This document shows, piece after piece, positions 1 through 9,595 of a stretch of 64,000 nucleotides of DNA. Source of the DNA: Oceanobacillus sp. Castelsardo. GTDB taxonomy: Bacteria > Bacillota > Bacilli > Bacillales > Amphibacillaceae. How positions within the stretch are numbered: the stretch's first letter is position 1; the number at the start of each line of letters is the position of its first letter. A model generated the notes under the pieces. It was not told the origin of the DNA. It searched no databases and saw only the letters and a list, made by a program, of their open reading frames with translations. The position numbers and the translations under genes were made by a program. The stretch is from assembly GCF_001659985.1 (NCBI RefSeq), contig NZ_LYCS01000002.1:124001-188000 (forward strand), given 5' to 3'.

Positions 1-371
1 CTATATTCTAACCAGTAAATTTGCAGGTTATATGCAGACTTCGCAAAATATGAATTACGATTTCTAAAATAAATCTTCATCCCTTTTCCAAGTGGATACA
101 AAAGGTTATGAAAAATACAGTCATTGAATATCAATGACATTTCAGTAGAATAATCCATTTTATACTCAACATCTAAATTAAATAGTGATTAGTTTTTACT
201 CCAATTATGCATTATTTCTCGATATTTGTTCGGTATGATAATTGCGAGAGATTGAATCGTAAGGGAAGGAGGAAAATGTATTAAAGGTTGTTTTCTCACT
301 CGTAGTGATTACAACTATATAACACATCTGAAGTCTAAATGCAAAGAACGAACGAATAAAGGAGCGACCAA
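1..371. other. Gene-free leader upstream of the multicopper oxidase
   Basis: No convincing reading frame is visible on either strand. A strong ribosome-binding site (GGAAGGAGG, about 264-272) precedes an ATG at 276 that reaches a stop after two codons, so it looks like the relic of a lost gene start. The oxidase has its own ribosome-binding site further down. AT-rich stretches could hold its promoter, but I see no clear -35/-10 pair. Confidence 0.4.
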
Positions 372-1886
372 ATGAAAAAAATTATAATGGCAGGTGCAGG
401 CTTGTTGCTAATATTGACGGGTTGTACAAACGTCACAACAGAACAACAATCTGGAGAACAAACTATGGAATCTGAAGAAATGCAACATGAAGAAAATATG
501 GATATGAACCATGAGAACATGGAAGGTATGGAAGAACACATGGACCATGATAATATTCCCTCTCTTCAAGCCTCCAAAGGCACTCAGGAGTTAGTAATAC
601 CACCCCTGCTGGAAAAACAGAAGGACTCAGACTTCGATTATGAGGTGGTCGCACAAGAAGGCACGACGCAATTCTTTGATGGTTCTCTATCCAATACTTA
701 CGGATATAATGGGAATTTGTTGGGACCGACTTTACAGCTTAATGAGGGTGAGACCGTAAAAATGAAAGTCAGGAATGAGTTAAATGAACCAACAACATTT
801 CACTGGCATGGTCTTGAAGTACCGGGAAGTGAAGATGGTGGTCCGGGTGATGTAATCCAGCCGGGTGAAAGTAAAGTCGTCACCTTAAAAGCAGATCAGC
901 CGGCAGCGACATTGTGGTATCACCCACATCCACATGAAATGACTGCTGAACAAGTGTTCAAAGGGCTTGCAGGAATGCTCTATGTGGAGGAGACGGATGA
1001 AGAAGCTCCTGCTTTGCCTCATACTTATGGTGTAGATGATATCCCTCTCATTTTTCAGGATCGTCTCTTTGACGAAAACAAGCAACTGGATTATAAGAAT
1101 CTGATGAACAACGATGGAACAATCGGGGATGTATCGCTCGTTAACGGTACGGTCAATCCGAAACTGACTGTGACAAAACCGCTGATGCGTTTTCGAATCC
1201 TTAACGGTGCGAATGCCCGAAATTACACGTTCCGTTTAAGCAATGATGCCTCATTCACCCAAATTGCTTCGGATGGCGGGTTATTGCGTGAGCCAGTTGG
1301 AACAGATGAGATTACTTTATCCCCATCGGAACGTGCAGAAATCCTAATTGACTTTTCTGCGATGGAATCCGATGAGCCAATTGCCATCACTGATGAGGAA
1401 GGTAATGCCCTATTGCCTTTTGATTTGGAATATGATGGCGAAATGAAAAAGATGGAATCCATATCTTGGCCAGACAACACTACCTTCCTTACAGAAGAAG
1501 AGAAATCCTTGCCAGTTACCAAGGAAATCGAATTGTTTGGAATGATGGATAAGGTCACCATTAACGGCAAGAAATTCGATCCTGACCGGATTGACTTACG
1601 GCAAAAGAAAGGAGTCCCGGAAGTTTGGGAAGTTTATAACAAGCCAGACGAAATGGGGGGAATGATACATCCATTCCATATTCATGGTACTCAGTTCAAA
1701 ATCATATCGCGTGATGGAAGGGAACCAGCTCCGAATGAACAAGGTCTGAAAGATAATGTTCTTATTGAACCGGGCGAACGAGTCAGACTGCTCGTCACCT
1801 TTCCGGAAGAGGGAATCTATATGTACCATTGCCATATTCTAGAGCATGAAGATAACGGTATGATGGGGCAGGTAGAAGTATACTAA
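372..1886 (+). CDS. Multicopper oxidase lipoprotein (CueO/CopA type)
   Basis: Probable cell-surface multicopper oxidase of 504 residues. Family members use four copper ions to oxidise Cu(I) or phenolic substrates and lower copper toxicity. The N-terminus has a lipoprotein signal with lipobox LTGC (Cys18), then a Met/His/Glu-rich linker (about 25-60) that could bind copper. All four copper-ligand motifs are present: HWHG near 143, WYHPHPH near 183, HPFHIHG near 433 and YHCHILEHEDNGMMG near 485. AAAGGAGCG just before the ATG supports this start. It stands alone, facing away from copZ, and is followed by a hairpin. Laccase or bilirubin-oxidase-like activity cannot be excluded; the copper context favours detoxification. 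Confidence 0.93.
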   Translation: MKKIIMAGAGLLLILTGCTNVTTEQQSGEQTMESEEMQHEENMDMNHENMEGMEEHMDHDNIPSLQASKGTQELVIPPLLEKQKDSDFDYEVVAQEGTTQFFDGSLSNTYGYNGNLLGPTLQLNEGETVKMKVRNELNEPTTFHWHGLEVPGSEDGGPGDVIQPGESKVVTLKADQPAATLWYHPHPHEMTAEQVFKGLAGMLYVEETDEEAPALPHTYGVDDIPLIFQDRLFDENKQLDYKNLMNNDGTIGDVSLVNGTVNPKLTVTKPLMRFRILNGANARNYTFRLSNDASFTQIASDGGLLREPVGTDEITLSPSERAEILIDFSAMESDEPIAITDEEGNALLPFDLEYDGEMKKMESISWPDNTTFLTEEEKSLPVTKEIELFGMMDKVTINGKKFDPDRIDLRQKKGVPEVWEVYNKPDEMGGMIHPFHIHGTQFKIISRDGREPAPNEQGLKDNVLIEPGERVRLLVTFPEEGIYMYHCHILEHEDNGMMGQVEVY

Positions 1887-1909
1887 TTTCACGGAATAAA
1901 CATTAAGAA

Positions 1910-1945
1910 GGGCTGTCCGGAATTGTTTTGGATTACGTACAGCCC
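1910..1945 (+). terminator. Likely terminator after the multicopper oxidase
   Basis: GGGCTGT pairs with ACAGCCC around a 22-base loop, followed by a pyrimidine-rich CTCTCTATT. The stem is short and the tail is not a pure T-run, so this is a weak or imperfect intrinsic terminator. Confidence 0.45.
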
Positions 1946-2171
1946 CTCTCTATTCCATTGACAATTCGCTCTATGACATTGGTTAAAACTGAGGGTGTTT
2001 TAATGATTATTAATTATTTAGGTATCCTTGAAATCATCTACTGTCGTCTTAGAAAAATTCCACTAATTTTAATTAACAGTTTAAAATATTTTCATATGAT
2101 ATAATAATAGTAAATTTGTATCTAAATAACTTTTTTGTTTTAGGGAAAAAGTGGAGTAGAGGTGAGATGTT

Positions 2172-2561
2172 TTGTGTTTTTCCTATAGTTTTATTGAACA
2201 ACAAACTCATGAAATGTCCAAAAAGATATGGGATAGCTCCTTATACAAATTAATTAGGATTGACTTCGCAGGCGGCAACTGTTTTAAGGTCCAAAGTAAT
2301 TTAAGTGATTGGGTAAGTCTTGAAACGGAAATGGGGAATAAGTCCACTTTAATTACAAAGGTCATTTTGGAAGACATAGAAGGAAAGCTTTATTCTATTG
2401 AACCGAATGACAATGGGTTAAGATTTGCAAAAGGAGAACTCACTTATAAAGAGTATAAAAATCTTCAAGAGAAAGGGAACGCTCTTTGGATTACAATCTT
2501 TATTGTTGGGTTTTTATTAATTTTTACGTTGATGTCTGTGTTGGTAAAGTTTGTTCTTTAA
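2172..2561 (+). CDS. Unrecognised protein with a C-terminal membrane anchor
   Basis: I do not recognise this 129-residue protein. It has a soluble N-terminal part of about 100 residues with mixed charge and one hydrophobic segment at about 104-127, so it is probably a tail-anchored membrane protein. The start is a TTG at 2172 supported by AGAGGTGAG a few bases upstream; an ATG at 2214 is an alternative but has no ribosome-binding site. It lies between the oxidase and the copZ terminator and is convergent with copZ. No metal-binding cysteines stand out, so a role in copper handling is only suggested by position. Confidence 0.55.
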   Translation: MCFSYSFIEQQTHEMSKKIWDSSLYKLIRIDFAGGNCFKVQSNLSDWVSLETEMGNKSTLITKVILEDIEGKLYSIEPNDNGLRFAKGELTYKEYKNLQEKGNALWITIFIVGFLLIFTLMSVLVKFVL

Positions 2562-2663
2562 CACTATCTAATTTCTAAGGATTAACATATTGGTTTCCTT
2601 AGTGAAACTAACATTATTTCATCCAAATATAAAACTACCCTTACACCTCATGAAATGTATATT

Positions 2664-2700
2664 AAAAGGCTGGTCTTCTCTGTGAAAAGACCAGCCTTTT
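2664..2700 (-). terminator. Bidirectional terminator after copZ
   Basis: AAAAGGCTGGTCTT pairs perfectly with AAGACCAGCCTTTT, with T-runs on both strands. It can end the csoR-copA-copZ transcript from the right and the 2172 gene from the left. Confidence 0.9.
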
Positions 2701-2708
2701 TCATATAT

Positions 2709-2915
2709 TTAGGCAACATCATAGCCTTGTTCTTCAATTGCTTCTTTCATGGCATCAACATTTACCTTCGATTCATCAAAAGTAACATCTACTTTACCAG
2801 CTTCTAAATTAACCTCAGCTGCTGATACGCCTTCTAATTTTTTCAATGCACCTTCAACTGACATTTTGCAGTGACCACATGACATGCCTTGAACTTCTAA
2901 TGTTTTCTGTTCCAT
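2709..2915 (-). CDS. copZ: Copper chaperone CopZ
   Basis: A 68-residue single heavy-metal-associated domain. The Cu(I)-binding motif MSCGHC sits at residues 11-16, and the predicted fold is the usual beta-alpha-beta-beta-alpha-beta. CopZ carries Cu(I) in the cytosol and hands it to the CopA ATPase and the CsoR repressor. It is the last gene of csoR-copA-copZ, 29 bases downstream of copA, and is followed by a strong terminator. In Bacillus subtilis copZ precedes copA; here it follows it. Length and motif are fully typical. Confidence 0.95.
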   Translation of the reverse strand: MEQKTLEVQGMSCGHCKMSVEGALKKLEGVSAAEVNLEAGKVDVTFDESKVNVDAMKEAIEEQGYDVA

Positions 2916-2944
2916 AACCTTTTCACCTCCTTTAAATTAGATTT

Positions 2945-5329
2945 TTATATTTTCACTCGTTTAAGACGAAGTGAGTTAGTAACAACACTTACTGAACTTA
3001 ACGCCATTGCTGCACCAGCAATCCACGGTGCAAGTAATCCAATTGCAGCAACTGGTATTCCGGCTGTATTATATCCGAATGCCCAGAAAAGGTTCTGACG
3101 GATATTTCGAATCGTTGCATGACTGATTTTAATTGCTTTCGGTATAAGCAATAGCTCACCACCAAGAATCGTAACATCAGCAGCTTCAATAGCCACCTCT
3201 GTACCAGTTCCAATAGCAATTCCAATATCTGCCGTAACAAGTGCAGGTGCATCGTTTACACCATCTCCAACCATTGCAACTTTCTTGCCTTGTTCTTGAA
3301 TTTCTTTTACTTTAGCTGCTTTTTCTTCAGGTAATACTTCAGCAATTACTTGGTCGATACCAACTTGTTTTGCAATTGCTTTCGCTGTCCTTTCATTATC
3401 ACCTGTTAGCATAAACACTTCTATCCCTAAGTCTTTTAATTGTTTAATAGCTTCTGGAGCCGTTTCTTTTATAGTATCTGCAACAGCAACTGTTCCCCGG
3501 TACCCACCATCAATGGCAATTAACATGGCTGTTTTACCGTCTATTTCATATTGCACCAATTTTTCTTCATAACCTGTTATATCCACTTGATGATCTTTCA
3601 TTAGCTTTCTATTACCAACAAGAATGTTTTTTCCAGAAATTGCTGCTTCAATACCATGACCCGGTACTGCCTCGAAATGTTCTACATCTAAAAAGTCGAT
3701 ATTATTCTCTGTAGCGTATGCAACAATTGCTTCTGCAAGTGGATGTTCGGACCCTTTTTCCGCACTAGCTAATAATTGAAATGCTTCCTCATCACCTGAA
3801 AAATCAGTTACTTCCGGTTTCCCTTTTGTAATTGTACCTGTCTTATCAAGTACAATTGCTTCTAATTTATGTGTACCCTCTAGGTGTTCTCCACCTTTGA
3901 ATAAAATCCCACTTTCTGCAGCCTTTCCTGTTCCAACCATAATGGACGTTGGGGTTGCGAGTCCTAAAGCACATGGACAAGCGATAACAAGTACAGCAAT
4001 CGCCGCAACTAAAGCAGATTCCATTTGTCCGGGTTGAACTAAAGTAATCCATATAATAAAGGTTAAGATAGCAATACCGACGACTATCGGAACAAAATAA
4101 CCTGAAATAACGTCAGCTAATCGTTGTATTGGAGCCTTTGATCCTTGGGCTTCTTCAACAACCTTGACAATAGATGCTAATGCTGTATCTTTTCCTACTT
4201 TTGTTGCTTCCATTTCAATGGAACCATTTTTATTAATAGTAGAACCAATTAATTGTTCCCCTAAATCTTTTTCAATCGGAATTGATTCACCTGTAAGCAT
4301 AGATTCATCAACAGAAGTTCTTCCCTTGATAACAATACCATCTACAGGTATTTTCTCTCCCGGTTTTACAATTAAATGATCACCAACAACTACATCGCTG
4401 GCAGGAATCATTATTTCTTTACCATCTCGAATTACACGAGCTTCTTTTGCTTGCAAATTGAGTAGTTTAGATAAAGCATTTGTTGTTTGACTTTTGGCTC
4501 TAGCTTCTAAATATTTACCGAATAAAATTAATGTGATTATTACAGCACTTGTTTCAAAATATAAATGCGGCATATATTCTGGATTTCCAATTGTCATGAA
4601 CGCTTCATATAAACTATAAAAATAAGCAGCACTTGTACCTAAAGCAACAAGTACATCCATGTTTGCTCCACCATTTTTTAAGTTCTTATAAGCCCCAACA
4701 TAAAACTGCCAGCCGATAATAAATTGAACTGGTGTTGCTAAAGCAAACTGGAACCAAGGATTCATGAAGATATCTGGTATACTCATGCCAAATAAATGTA
4801 CAAGCATCGTAACTAATAAAGGTGAAGTAAGGATAGCTGAAACGATTAATTTGGTCTTCATATCTTTTAGTTGTTTTTCTTTATAAGATTGCTTTTCTTT
4901 AGCCTCTGCCTTGGGTTTAGCATCATAGCCAGTATTTTTGATTTTATCAATCAATGATTTTACATCAATTAACCCCGGATTATATTCAATTGATGCACTT
5001 TCTGTCGTTAGGTTAACAGTTGCAAGTTTTACTCCATCTTGTTTGTTCAATACTTTTTCAATACGGGTAGAGCAAGCCGCACAGGTCATCCCAAAGACAT
5101 CTAGGTCCGTTTTCTCCGTTAGAACACCATACCCAACATTCTCTATTTTTTTCGTTATATCATCAACAGAGGTTTTCTCCGGGTCATAATCTATTGTTGC
5201 CTTTTCAGTTGTTAAATTAACTTGAGCCTTAACCCCATCCATTTTATTCAAAACCTTTTCAACACGATTAGAACAAGCTGCACAGGTCATCCCTGTTACA
5301 CCAAGTGTTGTATGATTTGTTTCACTCAT
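2945..5329 (-). CDS. copA: Copper-exporting P1B-type ATPase CopA
   Basis: Pumps Cu(I) out of the cytosol using ATP. The 794-residue protein has two N-terminal metal-binding domains, each with a CAAC motif (about residues 17 and 84), as in Bacillus CopA. The membrane copper site CPCALG lies near 452, the phosphorylated DKTGT near 493, followed by TGDN and GDGVNDAP of the ATP-binding domain. It is 13 bases downstream of csoR and directly upstream of copZ, so sensor, pump and chaperone are co-transcribed. Expression is probably induced by copper through the CsoR site at 5678. Nothing looks broken. Confidence 0.97.
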   Translation of the reverse strand: MSETNHTTLGVTGMTCAACSNRVEKVLNKMDGVKAQVNLTTEKATIDYDPEKTSVDDITKKIENVGYGVLTEKTDLDVFGMTCAACSTRIEKVLNKQDGVKLATVNLTTESASIEYNPGLIDVKSLIDKIKNTGYDAKPKAEAKEKQSYKEKQLKDMKTKLIVSAILTSPLLVTMLVHLFGMSIPDIFMNPWFQFALATPVQFIIGWQFYVGAYKNLKNGGANMDVLVALGTSAAYFYSLYEAFMTIGNPEYMPHLYFETSAVIITLILFGKYLEARAKSQTTNALSKLLNLQAKEARVIRDGKEIMIPASDVVVGDHLIVKPGEKIPVDGIVIKGRTSVDESMLTGESIPIEKDLGEQLIGSTINKNGSIEMEATKVGKDTALASIVKVVEEAQGSKAPIQRLADVISGYFVPIVVGIAILTFIIWITLVQPGQMESALVAAIAVLVIACPCALGLATPTSIMVGTGKAAESGILFKGGEHLEGTHKLEAIVLDKTGTITKGKPEVTDFSGDEEAFQLLASAEKGSEHPLAEAIVAYATENNIDFLDVEHFEAVPGHGIEAAISGKNILVGNRKLMKDHQVDITGYEEKLVQYEIDGKTAMLIAIDGGYRGTVAVADTIKETAPEAIKQLKDLGIEVFMLTGDNERTAKAIAKQVGIDQVIAEVLPEEKAAKVKEIQEQGKKVAMVGDGVNDAPALVTADIGIAIGTGTEVAIEAADVTILGGELLLIPKAIKISHATIRNIRQNLFWAFGYNTAGIPVAAIGLLAPWIAGAAMALSSVSVVTNSLRLKRVKI

Positions 5330-5342
5330 AATAATTCCCTCC

Positions 5343-5657
5343 TTACTTGGAAAATTGCTTCATGACAGTCATTAATTCCTCAATAGTTTCCTTTCCTTCA
5401 CCTTGTTTAATAGCATCACTAACACAATGGTTAATGTGTCTTTCTGTGATAGAAAATCCTACATTTTTTAGTGCTGATTGAATGGCACTAATTTGTACTA
5501 AAATATCTACACAATATCGATCATCTTCAACCATTTTCTGTATCCCACGAACTTGACCCTCAATTCGTTTCAAACGATTAATCGTTTTCTGTATTTCATC
5601 TTTCGTTCTTGGTTTACTTGGGTGATCATGTAAGAATCTCTCTTCCAAATGAATCAC
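5343..5657 (-). CDS. csoR: Copper-sensing repressor CsoR
   Basis: A 104-residue all-helical DUF156-family repressor. The Cu(I) ligands of CsoR are all present: Cys49, His74 and Cys78. RcnR-type nickel/cobalt sensors and persulfide sensors (CstR) differ at these positions, so a copper sensor is the best call. It heads the csoR-copA-copZ operon and very likely represses it from the site just upstream. The two similar sites at 6517 and 9596 suggest that it also controls the siroheme-like gene and copB. The start at 5657 keeps an N-terminal His-rich tail; a slightly later start is possible. Confidence 0.95.
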   Translation of the reverse strand: MIHLEERFLHDHPSKPRTKDEIQKTINRLKRIEGQVRGIQKMVEDDRYCVDILVQISAIQSALKNVGFSITERHINHCVSDAIKQGEGKETIEELMTVMKQFSK

Positions 5658-5677
5658 TTCCTTTTCTTTTATACATT

Positions 5678-5707
5678 TACCATACCCCCGTACAGTATGT
5701 TTGTCAA
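5678..5707 (-). promoter_or_regulatory. copper-operon promoter with CsoR operator
   Basis: Read on the minus strand, TTGACA (5702-5707) and TATGGT (5679-5684) are 17 bases apart. The 20-base element TACTGTACGGGGGTATGGTA (5678-5697) covers the spacer and -10 and closely resembles the known B. subtilis copZA CsoR operator. Repression by promoter occlusion is expected, relieved when CsoR binds Cu(I). Confidence 0.88.
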
Positions 5708-5813
5708 TTGGGAAACTTAACTTTTGAAAACATCTTTTAATATTTTACACTTTTTGATGTTAGATATTTTCTTACATAGCTACTAATGGTAAATTGTTAT
5801 CCAATGTCTATTA

Positions 5814-6422
5814 TTAGCTTTTTAATTGTTCTTTACCTACCCGTTTTAAAAATTTATGGAATGTCTCCCGTTTTTTCCCCTTTTCAGCATATACAGCAAT
5901 TATTTTTTCCACTGTATCGTATAATTCTTCTGGTGTTAAATTTTCTTTGAGTAAAGAACCTACCTCAGCATCTTTTCCTTTCGCTTTACCACCAACATAT
6001 AAATTATAATGATCTTCATACTTCATTACACCTAAGTCACTTAACATTGGTTCACCACAACCAATGATACAACCTGTATAAGCAACTTTTAGAGTAAATG
6101 GTACAGGTTTTCCTGCTATACGGCGATTTATTTCTTTTGCAACTGGCATCCCTTCCCTTTCTTCCCCTTTGCAAAAATTACAGGTTCTCAAGCTCTTTAC
6201 GTAATTTCCAACTGGATAACATTTTAAACCAACACTTTCGAATTCTTTAATTACTTCGTCTTTATTATCCTCTGGAATTTCTATATAGAGTTGTTGAAAG
6301 GTAGTTAACTCCAGTTCATCTTCCTCATTCATGTATTTTGAGATTGTCATAAGTTGTTTGGATTTAAGTTTGGCACCAAACCCTATTCCACCATTCACAG
6401 CGATTTTTATTTTATTCTCCAT
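5814..6422 (-). CDS. Small sulfite/nitrite-reductase-like Fe-S (siroheme-type) protein
   Basis: A 202-residue protein resembling the C-terminal half of nitrite and sulfite reductases. It has a ferredoxin-like half domain followed by a cysteine pattern CNFC (about residue 80) and CIIGCGEP (about 121), which suggests a [4Fe-4S] cluster and perhaps siroheme. Full enzymes of this family are two to three times longer, so a stand-alone reductase is uncertain. GGGGGAG eight bases before ATG 6422 decides the start; the open frame upstream to 6500 lacks one. It is monocistronic, with a CsoR-type element upstream, linking it to copper stress. Its role is unknown. Confidence 0.75.
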   Translation of the reverse strand: MENKIKIAVNGGIGFGAKLKSKQLMTISKYMNEEDELELTTFQQLYIEIPEDNKDEVIKEFESVGLKCYPVGNYVKSLRTCNFCKGEEREGMPVAKEINRRIAGKPVPFTLKVAYTGCIIGCGEPMLSDLGVMKYEDHYNLYVGGKAKGKDAEVGSLLKENLTPEELYDTVEKIIAVYAEKGKKRETFHKFLKRVGKEQLKS

Positions 6423-6516
6423 ATTCTTATCTCCCCCAATATTCTTGTAACAATAGATAAAATATACCTTTACAACGTAAAAAGAATTTTGATGCAACAT
6501 CCTCTTACTTAGATAT

Positions 6517-6536
6517 TACTATACCCCCCTAATGTA
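6517..6536 (-). promoter_or_regulatory. CsoR-type operator of the siroheme-like gene
   Basis: On the minus strand the element reads TACATTAGGGGGGTATAGTA, matching the csoR-operon site in 15 of 20 positions by eye. TATAGT inside it can serve as a -10, with a weak TTACTT 17 bases upstream. It lies about 95 bases before the chosen start at 6422. It could also influence the divergent gene at 6712. Confidence 0.7.
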
Positions 6537-6711
6537 TGTAAAGTAATAAAAAGTGGTCAAAATTTATGCTAAACAATATTATGAGATTCTTTATCCTCAC
6601 TATTGTTAATACCTTTAATTATTTTTTGCTGAAATCTGCACAAAAAATGGACATATTTTTTATATGTTAGTTAATGGATAAAACTATTAAATTCAAAGTG
6701 AGTGAGTTGGT

Positions 6712-7437
6712 ATGTTCGATCTTTTTAATGAAATAGGCATTATGCTAAATGGACCACTTCAGCAAATTGCATATGGATATGAACACATTCCACTGTTATT
6801 TGCATTTTTTCTAGGGTTAATTGGCGCCGTTGCTCCTTGTCAGCTAACAGGCAATATCAGTGCAATGACTATTTATGGTAACAGATCGTTAGTTGAAAAA
6901 GTCCCTTGGTTACACGTATTTCTATTTGTTTTAGGTAAGGTAGTTGTTTTTTCAATAATCGGTTTAATAATTTGGTTACTTGGGAAGGAAATACACAGTA
7001 CTTTAACACAAATGTTCCCGATTCTAAGAAAGGCAATTGGGCCGTTACTTATACTGGTTGGTTTATTTATGATAGGGTTATTTAGCTGGAGAAAAACAGG
7101 AAAAATGTTTAAAATACCCACTAAATTTAAAGATAGTTATCTAGGAAGCTTTTTAATGGGTGCGAGTTTTACGTTAGCATTTTGCCCTACTATGTTTGTA
7201 TTATTTATACTAACCTTAATGCCAGTTGTATTAGAAACATCATATGGATTTGTATTACCTTCTGTATTTGGAATTGGAACCTCTCTTCCACTTTTATTAA
7301 TTATTTTTCTTATTTGGTATTTTGGGGCAAGTGGCGTTATATTAAAGAGAAGCAGAAAAATAGGGTCACTAGTGCAGAAACTTGCAGGAGTTATCATTCT
7401 TGTTATAGGTATTCTGGATACTTTAACTTACTGGTAA
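6712..7437 (+). CDS. CcdA/DsbD-like membrane protein (thiol electron or metal transfer)
   Basis: A 241-residue membrane protein with about six hydrophobic segments, related to the DsbD/CcdA and sulfite-exporter-like (DsbD_2) families. The two cysteines expected of a transmembrane thiol shuttle are visible in APCQLTG (about residue 43) and AFCPTMF (about 160). CcdA-type proteins move reducing power from cytosolic thioredoxin to surface thiol proteins; relatives near copper genes may support copper handling. It starts a probable operon with a sensor kinase 12 bases downstream. The ribosome-binding site is weak. Function in copper stress is inferred from neighbours only. Confidence 0.72.
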   Translation: MFDLFNEIGIMLNGPLQQIAYGYEHIPLLFAFFLGLIGAVAPCQLTGNISAMTIYGNRSLVEKVPWLHVFLFVLGKVVVFSIIGLIIWLLGKEIHSTLTQMFPILRKAIGPLLILVGLFMIGLFSWRKTGKMFKIPTKFKDSYLGSFLMGASFTLAFCPTMFVLFILTLMPVVLETSYGFVLPSVFGIGTSLPLLLIIFLIWYFGASGVILKRSRKIGSLVQKLAGVIILVIGILDTLTYW

Positions 7438-7449
7438 AAGAGGTCAATT

Positions 7450-8838
7450 ATGTTTAATAAATTATCCTTAAAAATTGGGCTATTATTCTTTGTGTTCATG
7501 TTAATTATCGAGGTTTTTGTTTATTTTATTCTATATACAAATATAGCAAATGAACGTATTGATGAAGTGATGGATAGTTTATTAGCTCGTGCCAATACAC
7601 ATAGTGCTGTCTTGGAAAATAACTTGGATTCATCAACGTTGGAGCATGTTGCTATCATGGAGTCAGAATCAGAATTTGCTGTTATTATTACAGATGCCAA
7701 TGGTAACATCATCATTAATTCCGATCCTGTTGAAAAGGAAATGTTTGAAGTAATTGATCATACGGATTATAAGGATATACCCAGTGTAGGAAAAGTAGTG
7801 GAACAACGTTGGTCAGAAAAACAATATATAGCGGTTGATAGCCCCATTACTATTGATGAAGAACATCAAGGGCATGTCTTTATGTTTGCTAATACCAATA
7901 TTGTAAAAAATAGGCTTAATCATTTGAGTGATCAATTTGTCATAGTTGGACTAATCACCATTGTTCTAACCATCTTCACCGTTTTTATTCTTTCTCGTTT
8001 TATTACGTTACCATTAATGAAAATGAAAGAAGCCACAGAACAGCTAAGCAAGGGGAAAAATAAAGTGCAATTACATATGGAACGAAAAGATGAACTAGGT
8101 GAATTAGCTGGTTCTATCATGAGGTTATCTAGTGATCTAGAACGATTAAAAAATGACAGAAATGAATTTTTGGCAAGTATCTCTCACGAACTTAGAACGC
8201 CATTAACCTATATAAAAGGATATGCGGATATTATAAATAAGCAAGGCATAACAGATGAAGAAAGAAAAGAATATCTAGATATTATACGGGAAGAAACAGA
8301 GCATTTGACAGTTCTAGTTAAAAATCTATTTGATCTTGCTAGAATGGATGAGAATAGGTTTGTAATTAATCGAAAAAAGGTTAATTTTAGACAACTAATC
8401 CAAACGATTGAAGAACGAATTTCTCCAGTACTGGAAGAAAAAAATATTACACTTTTTGCTTCATGCCCAGTAGATATCATAGGTAATATTGATCCCGATA
8501 GGATCCAACAGGTTTTATTAAATATACTAGATAATGCCAGAAAACATACACCCGAAGGAAAGTCTATATCATTAGAGGTGACCCAGTATGATAGAGAAAT
8601 TTCTATAACTATTTCAGATGAAGGAGAAGGAATTCCAAAAGAGGAGTTACCTTATTTATTTGAACGGTTATACCGTGTAGAAAAGTCGCGTTCCAGAGAA
8701 AGCGGTGGAACGGGATTAGGATTAGCTATTGCAAAAGAAATTATAGAATCTCACGGAGGTACGATTGAAATCGAAAGTGAACTTGGAAAGGGTACAAGAG
8801 TTATTGTTCATTTAACAGGAGGTGAATATAATGGTTAA
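7450..8838 (+). CDS. Membrane sensor histidine kinase of the copper region
   Basis: A 462-residue class I sensor kinase. It has a transmembrane segment at about 10-32, an extracellular sensor of about 120 residues, a second segment at about 160-182, then a HAMP linker. The phosphorylated histidine is in SHELRTPLTYIKGYAD (about 245). The ATP-binding domain has an N-box, DEGEGIP and GTGLGLAIAK. It is translationally coupled to the response regulator, overlapping it by eight bases. The sensor has no obvious His/Met cluster, so the signal is not readable; copper or surface thiol stress is inferred from the DsbD-like gene before it and copB after it. Confidence 0.9.
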   Translation: MFNKLSLKIGLLFFVFMLIIEVFVYFILYTNIANERIDEVMDSLLARANTHSAVLENNLDSSTLEHVAIMESESEFAVIITDANGNIIINSDPVEKEMFEVIDHTDYKDIPSVGKVVEQRWSEKQYIAVDSPITIDEEHQGHVFMFANTNIVKNRLNHLSDQFVIVGLITIVLTIFTVFILSRFITLPLMKMKEATEQLSKGKNKVQLHMERKDELGELAGSIMRLSSDLERLKNDRNEFLASISHELRTPLTYIKGYADIINKQGITDEERKEYLDIIREETEHLTVLVKNLFDLARMDENRFVINRKKVNFRQLIQTIEERISPVLEEKNITLFASCPVDIIGNIDPDRIQQVLLNILDNARKHTPEGKSISLEVTQYDREISITISDEGEGIPKEELPYLFERLYRVEKSRSRESGGTGLGLAIAKEIIESHGGTIEIESELGKGTRVIVHLTGGEYNG

Positions 8839-9511
8839 AGCTCTATTAGTAGATGATGAAAAACGAATGCTCGATTTATTAGCATTATATTTGAGACCAC
8901 ATAGTTATATATGTAAAAAAGCTATTAATGCTAAAGAAGCATTATCGTTTTTAAAAGAAGAAACTTTTGACATAGTACTTATAGATATTATGATGCCTAA
9001 AATGAACGGCTGGGAGTTATGCCAAGAAATTAGAAAGGATTCGGACATCCCTATCATCATGGTAACTGCTCGTGAACAGAAAGAGGATATTGTAAAAGGG
9101 TTAAAATTAGGTGCAGATGATTATGTAACGAAACCCTTTGACGAAGATGAGCTATTAGCAAGAATAGAAGCGGTATTACGTAGAATGAAACCTGCGAGGA
9201 AGATTGAAGTAAATGGTCTCTTATGGAATGAGGATGAGTTTGAGTTATCATATAAAAATAATACATTAAAGTTAACGCCAAAGGAATTTACCATGCTAGG
9301 TTATTTTATGAGAAAACCAAACCAAGTGTATACTAGAGAACAATTAATTGAATTAATTTGGGGATATGATTCGCACACAGAAGGAAGAACAGTTGATTCC
9401 CATGTACGGAACATGCGAGATAAAATTCGTCAATCTGGATTTCCCATAGATGATTATTTAATAACTGTTTGGGGTATTGGATATAAATGGGTAAACAAGC
9501 CTTCATTATAG
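8831..9511 (+). CDS. OmpR-family response regulator of the copper region
   Basis: A 226-residue regulator. The receiver domain has DDEK near the N-terminus, the phosphorylated Asp in LIDIMMPK (about 52) and a conserved KPFDEDEL. A winged-helix DNA-binding domain (about 130-225) ends in the typical VWGIGYKW. The start at 8831 is set by GGAGGTGAATATA; the ATG nine bases earlier has no such site. It is the partner of the overlapping kinase. Likely targets nearby are copB and the TlpA/CcdA/CueP genes, but I found no repeated binding box to prove it. Confidence 0.92.
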   Translation: MVKALLVDDEKRMLDLLALYLRPHSYICKKAINAKEALSFLKEETFDIVLIDIMMPKMNGWELCQEIRKDSDIPIIMVTAREQKEDIVKGLKLGADDYVTKPFDEDELLARIEAVLRRMKPARKIEVNGLLWNEDEFELSYKNNTLKLTPKEFTMLGYFMRKPNQVYTREQLIELIWGYDSHTEGRTVDSHVRNMRDKIRQSGFPIDDYLITVWGIGYKWVNKPSL

Positions 9512-9516
9512 GTATA

Positions 9517-9553
9517 AAAAGGTCTTTAATACAATTATAAAAGAAGACCTTTT
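9517..9553 (+). terminator. Terminator after the response regulator
   Basis: AAAAGGTCTT pairs with AAGACCTTTT around a 17-base AT-rich loop, followed by TTTTGTTTTG. It separates the kinase-regulator operon from copB. Confidence 0.75.
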
Positions 9554-9595
9554 GTTTTGACACAAATCTTTTACATAAAATCATATCCTTATTAA

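Noticed and set aside
1223-1570. Minus-strand open frame inside the multicopper oxidase
   Set aside because: The plus-strand protein has all copper motifs and a good start; the opposite frame has no start signal.
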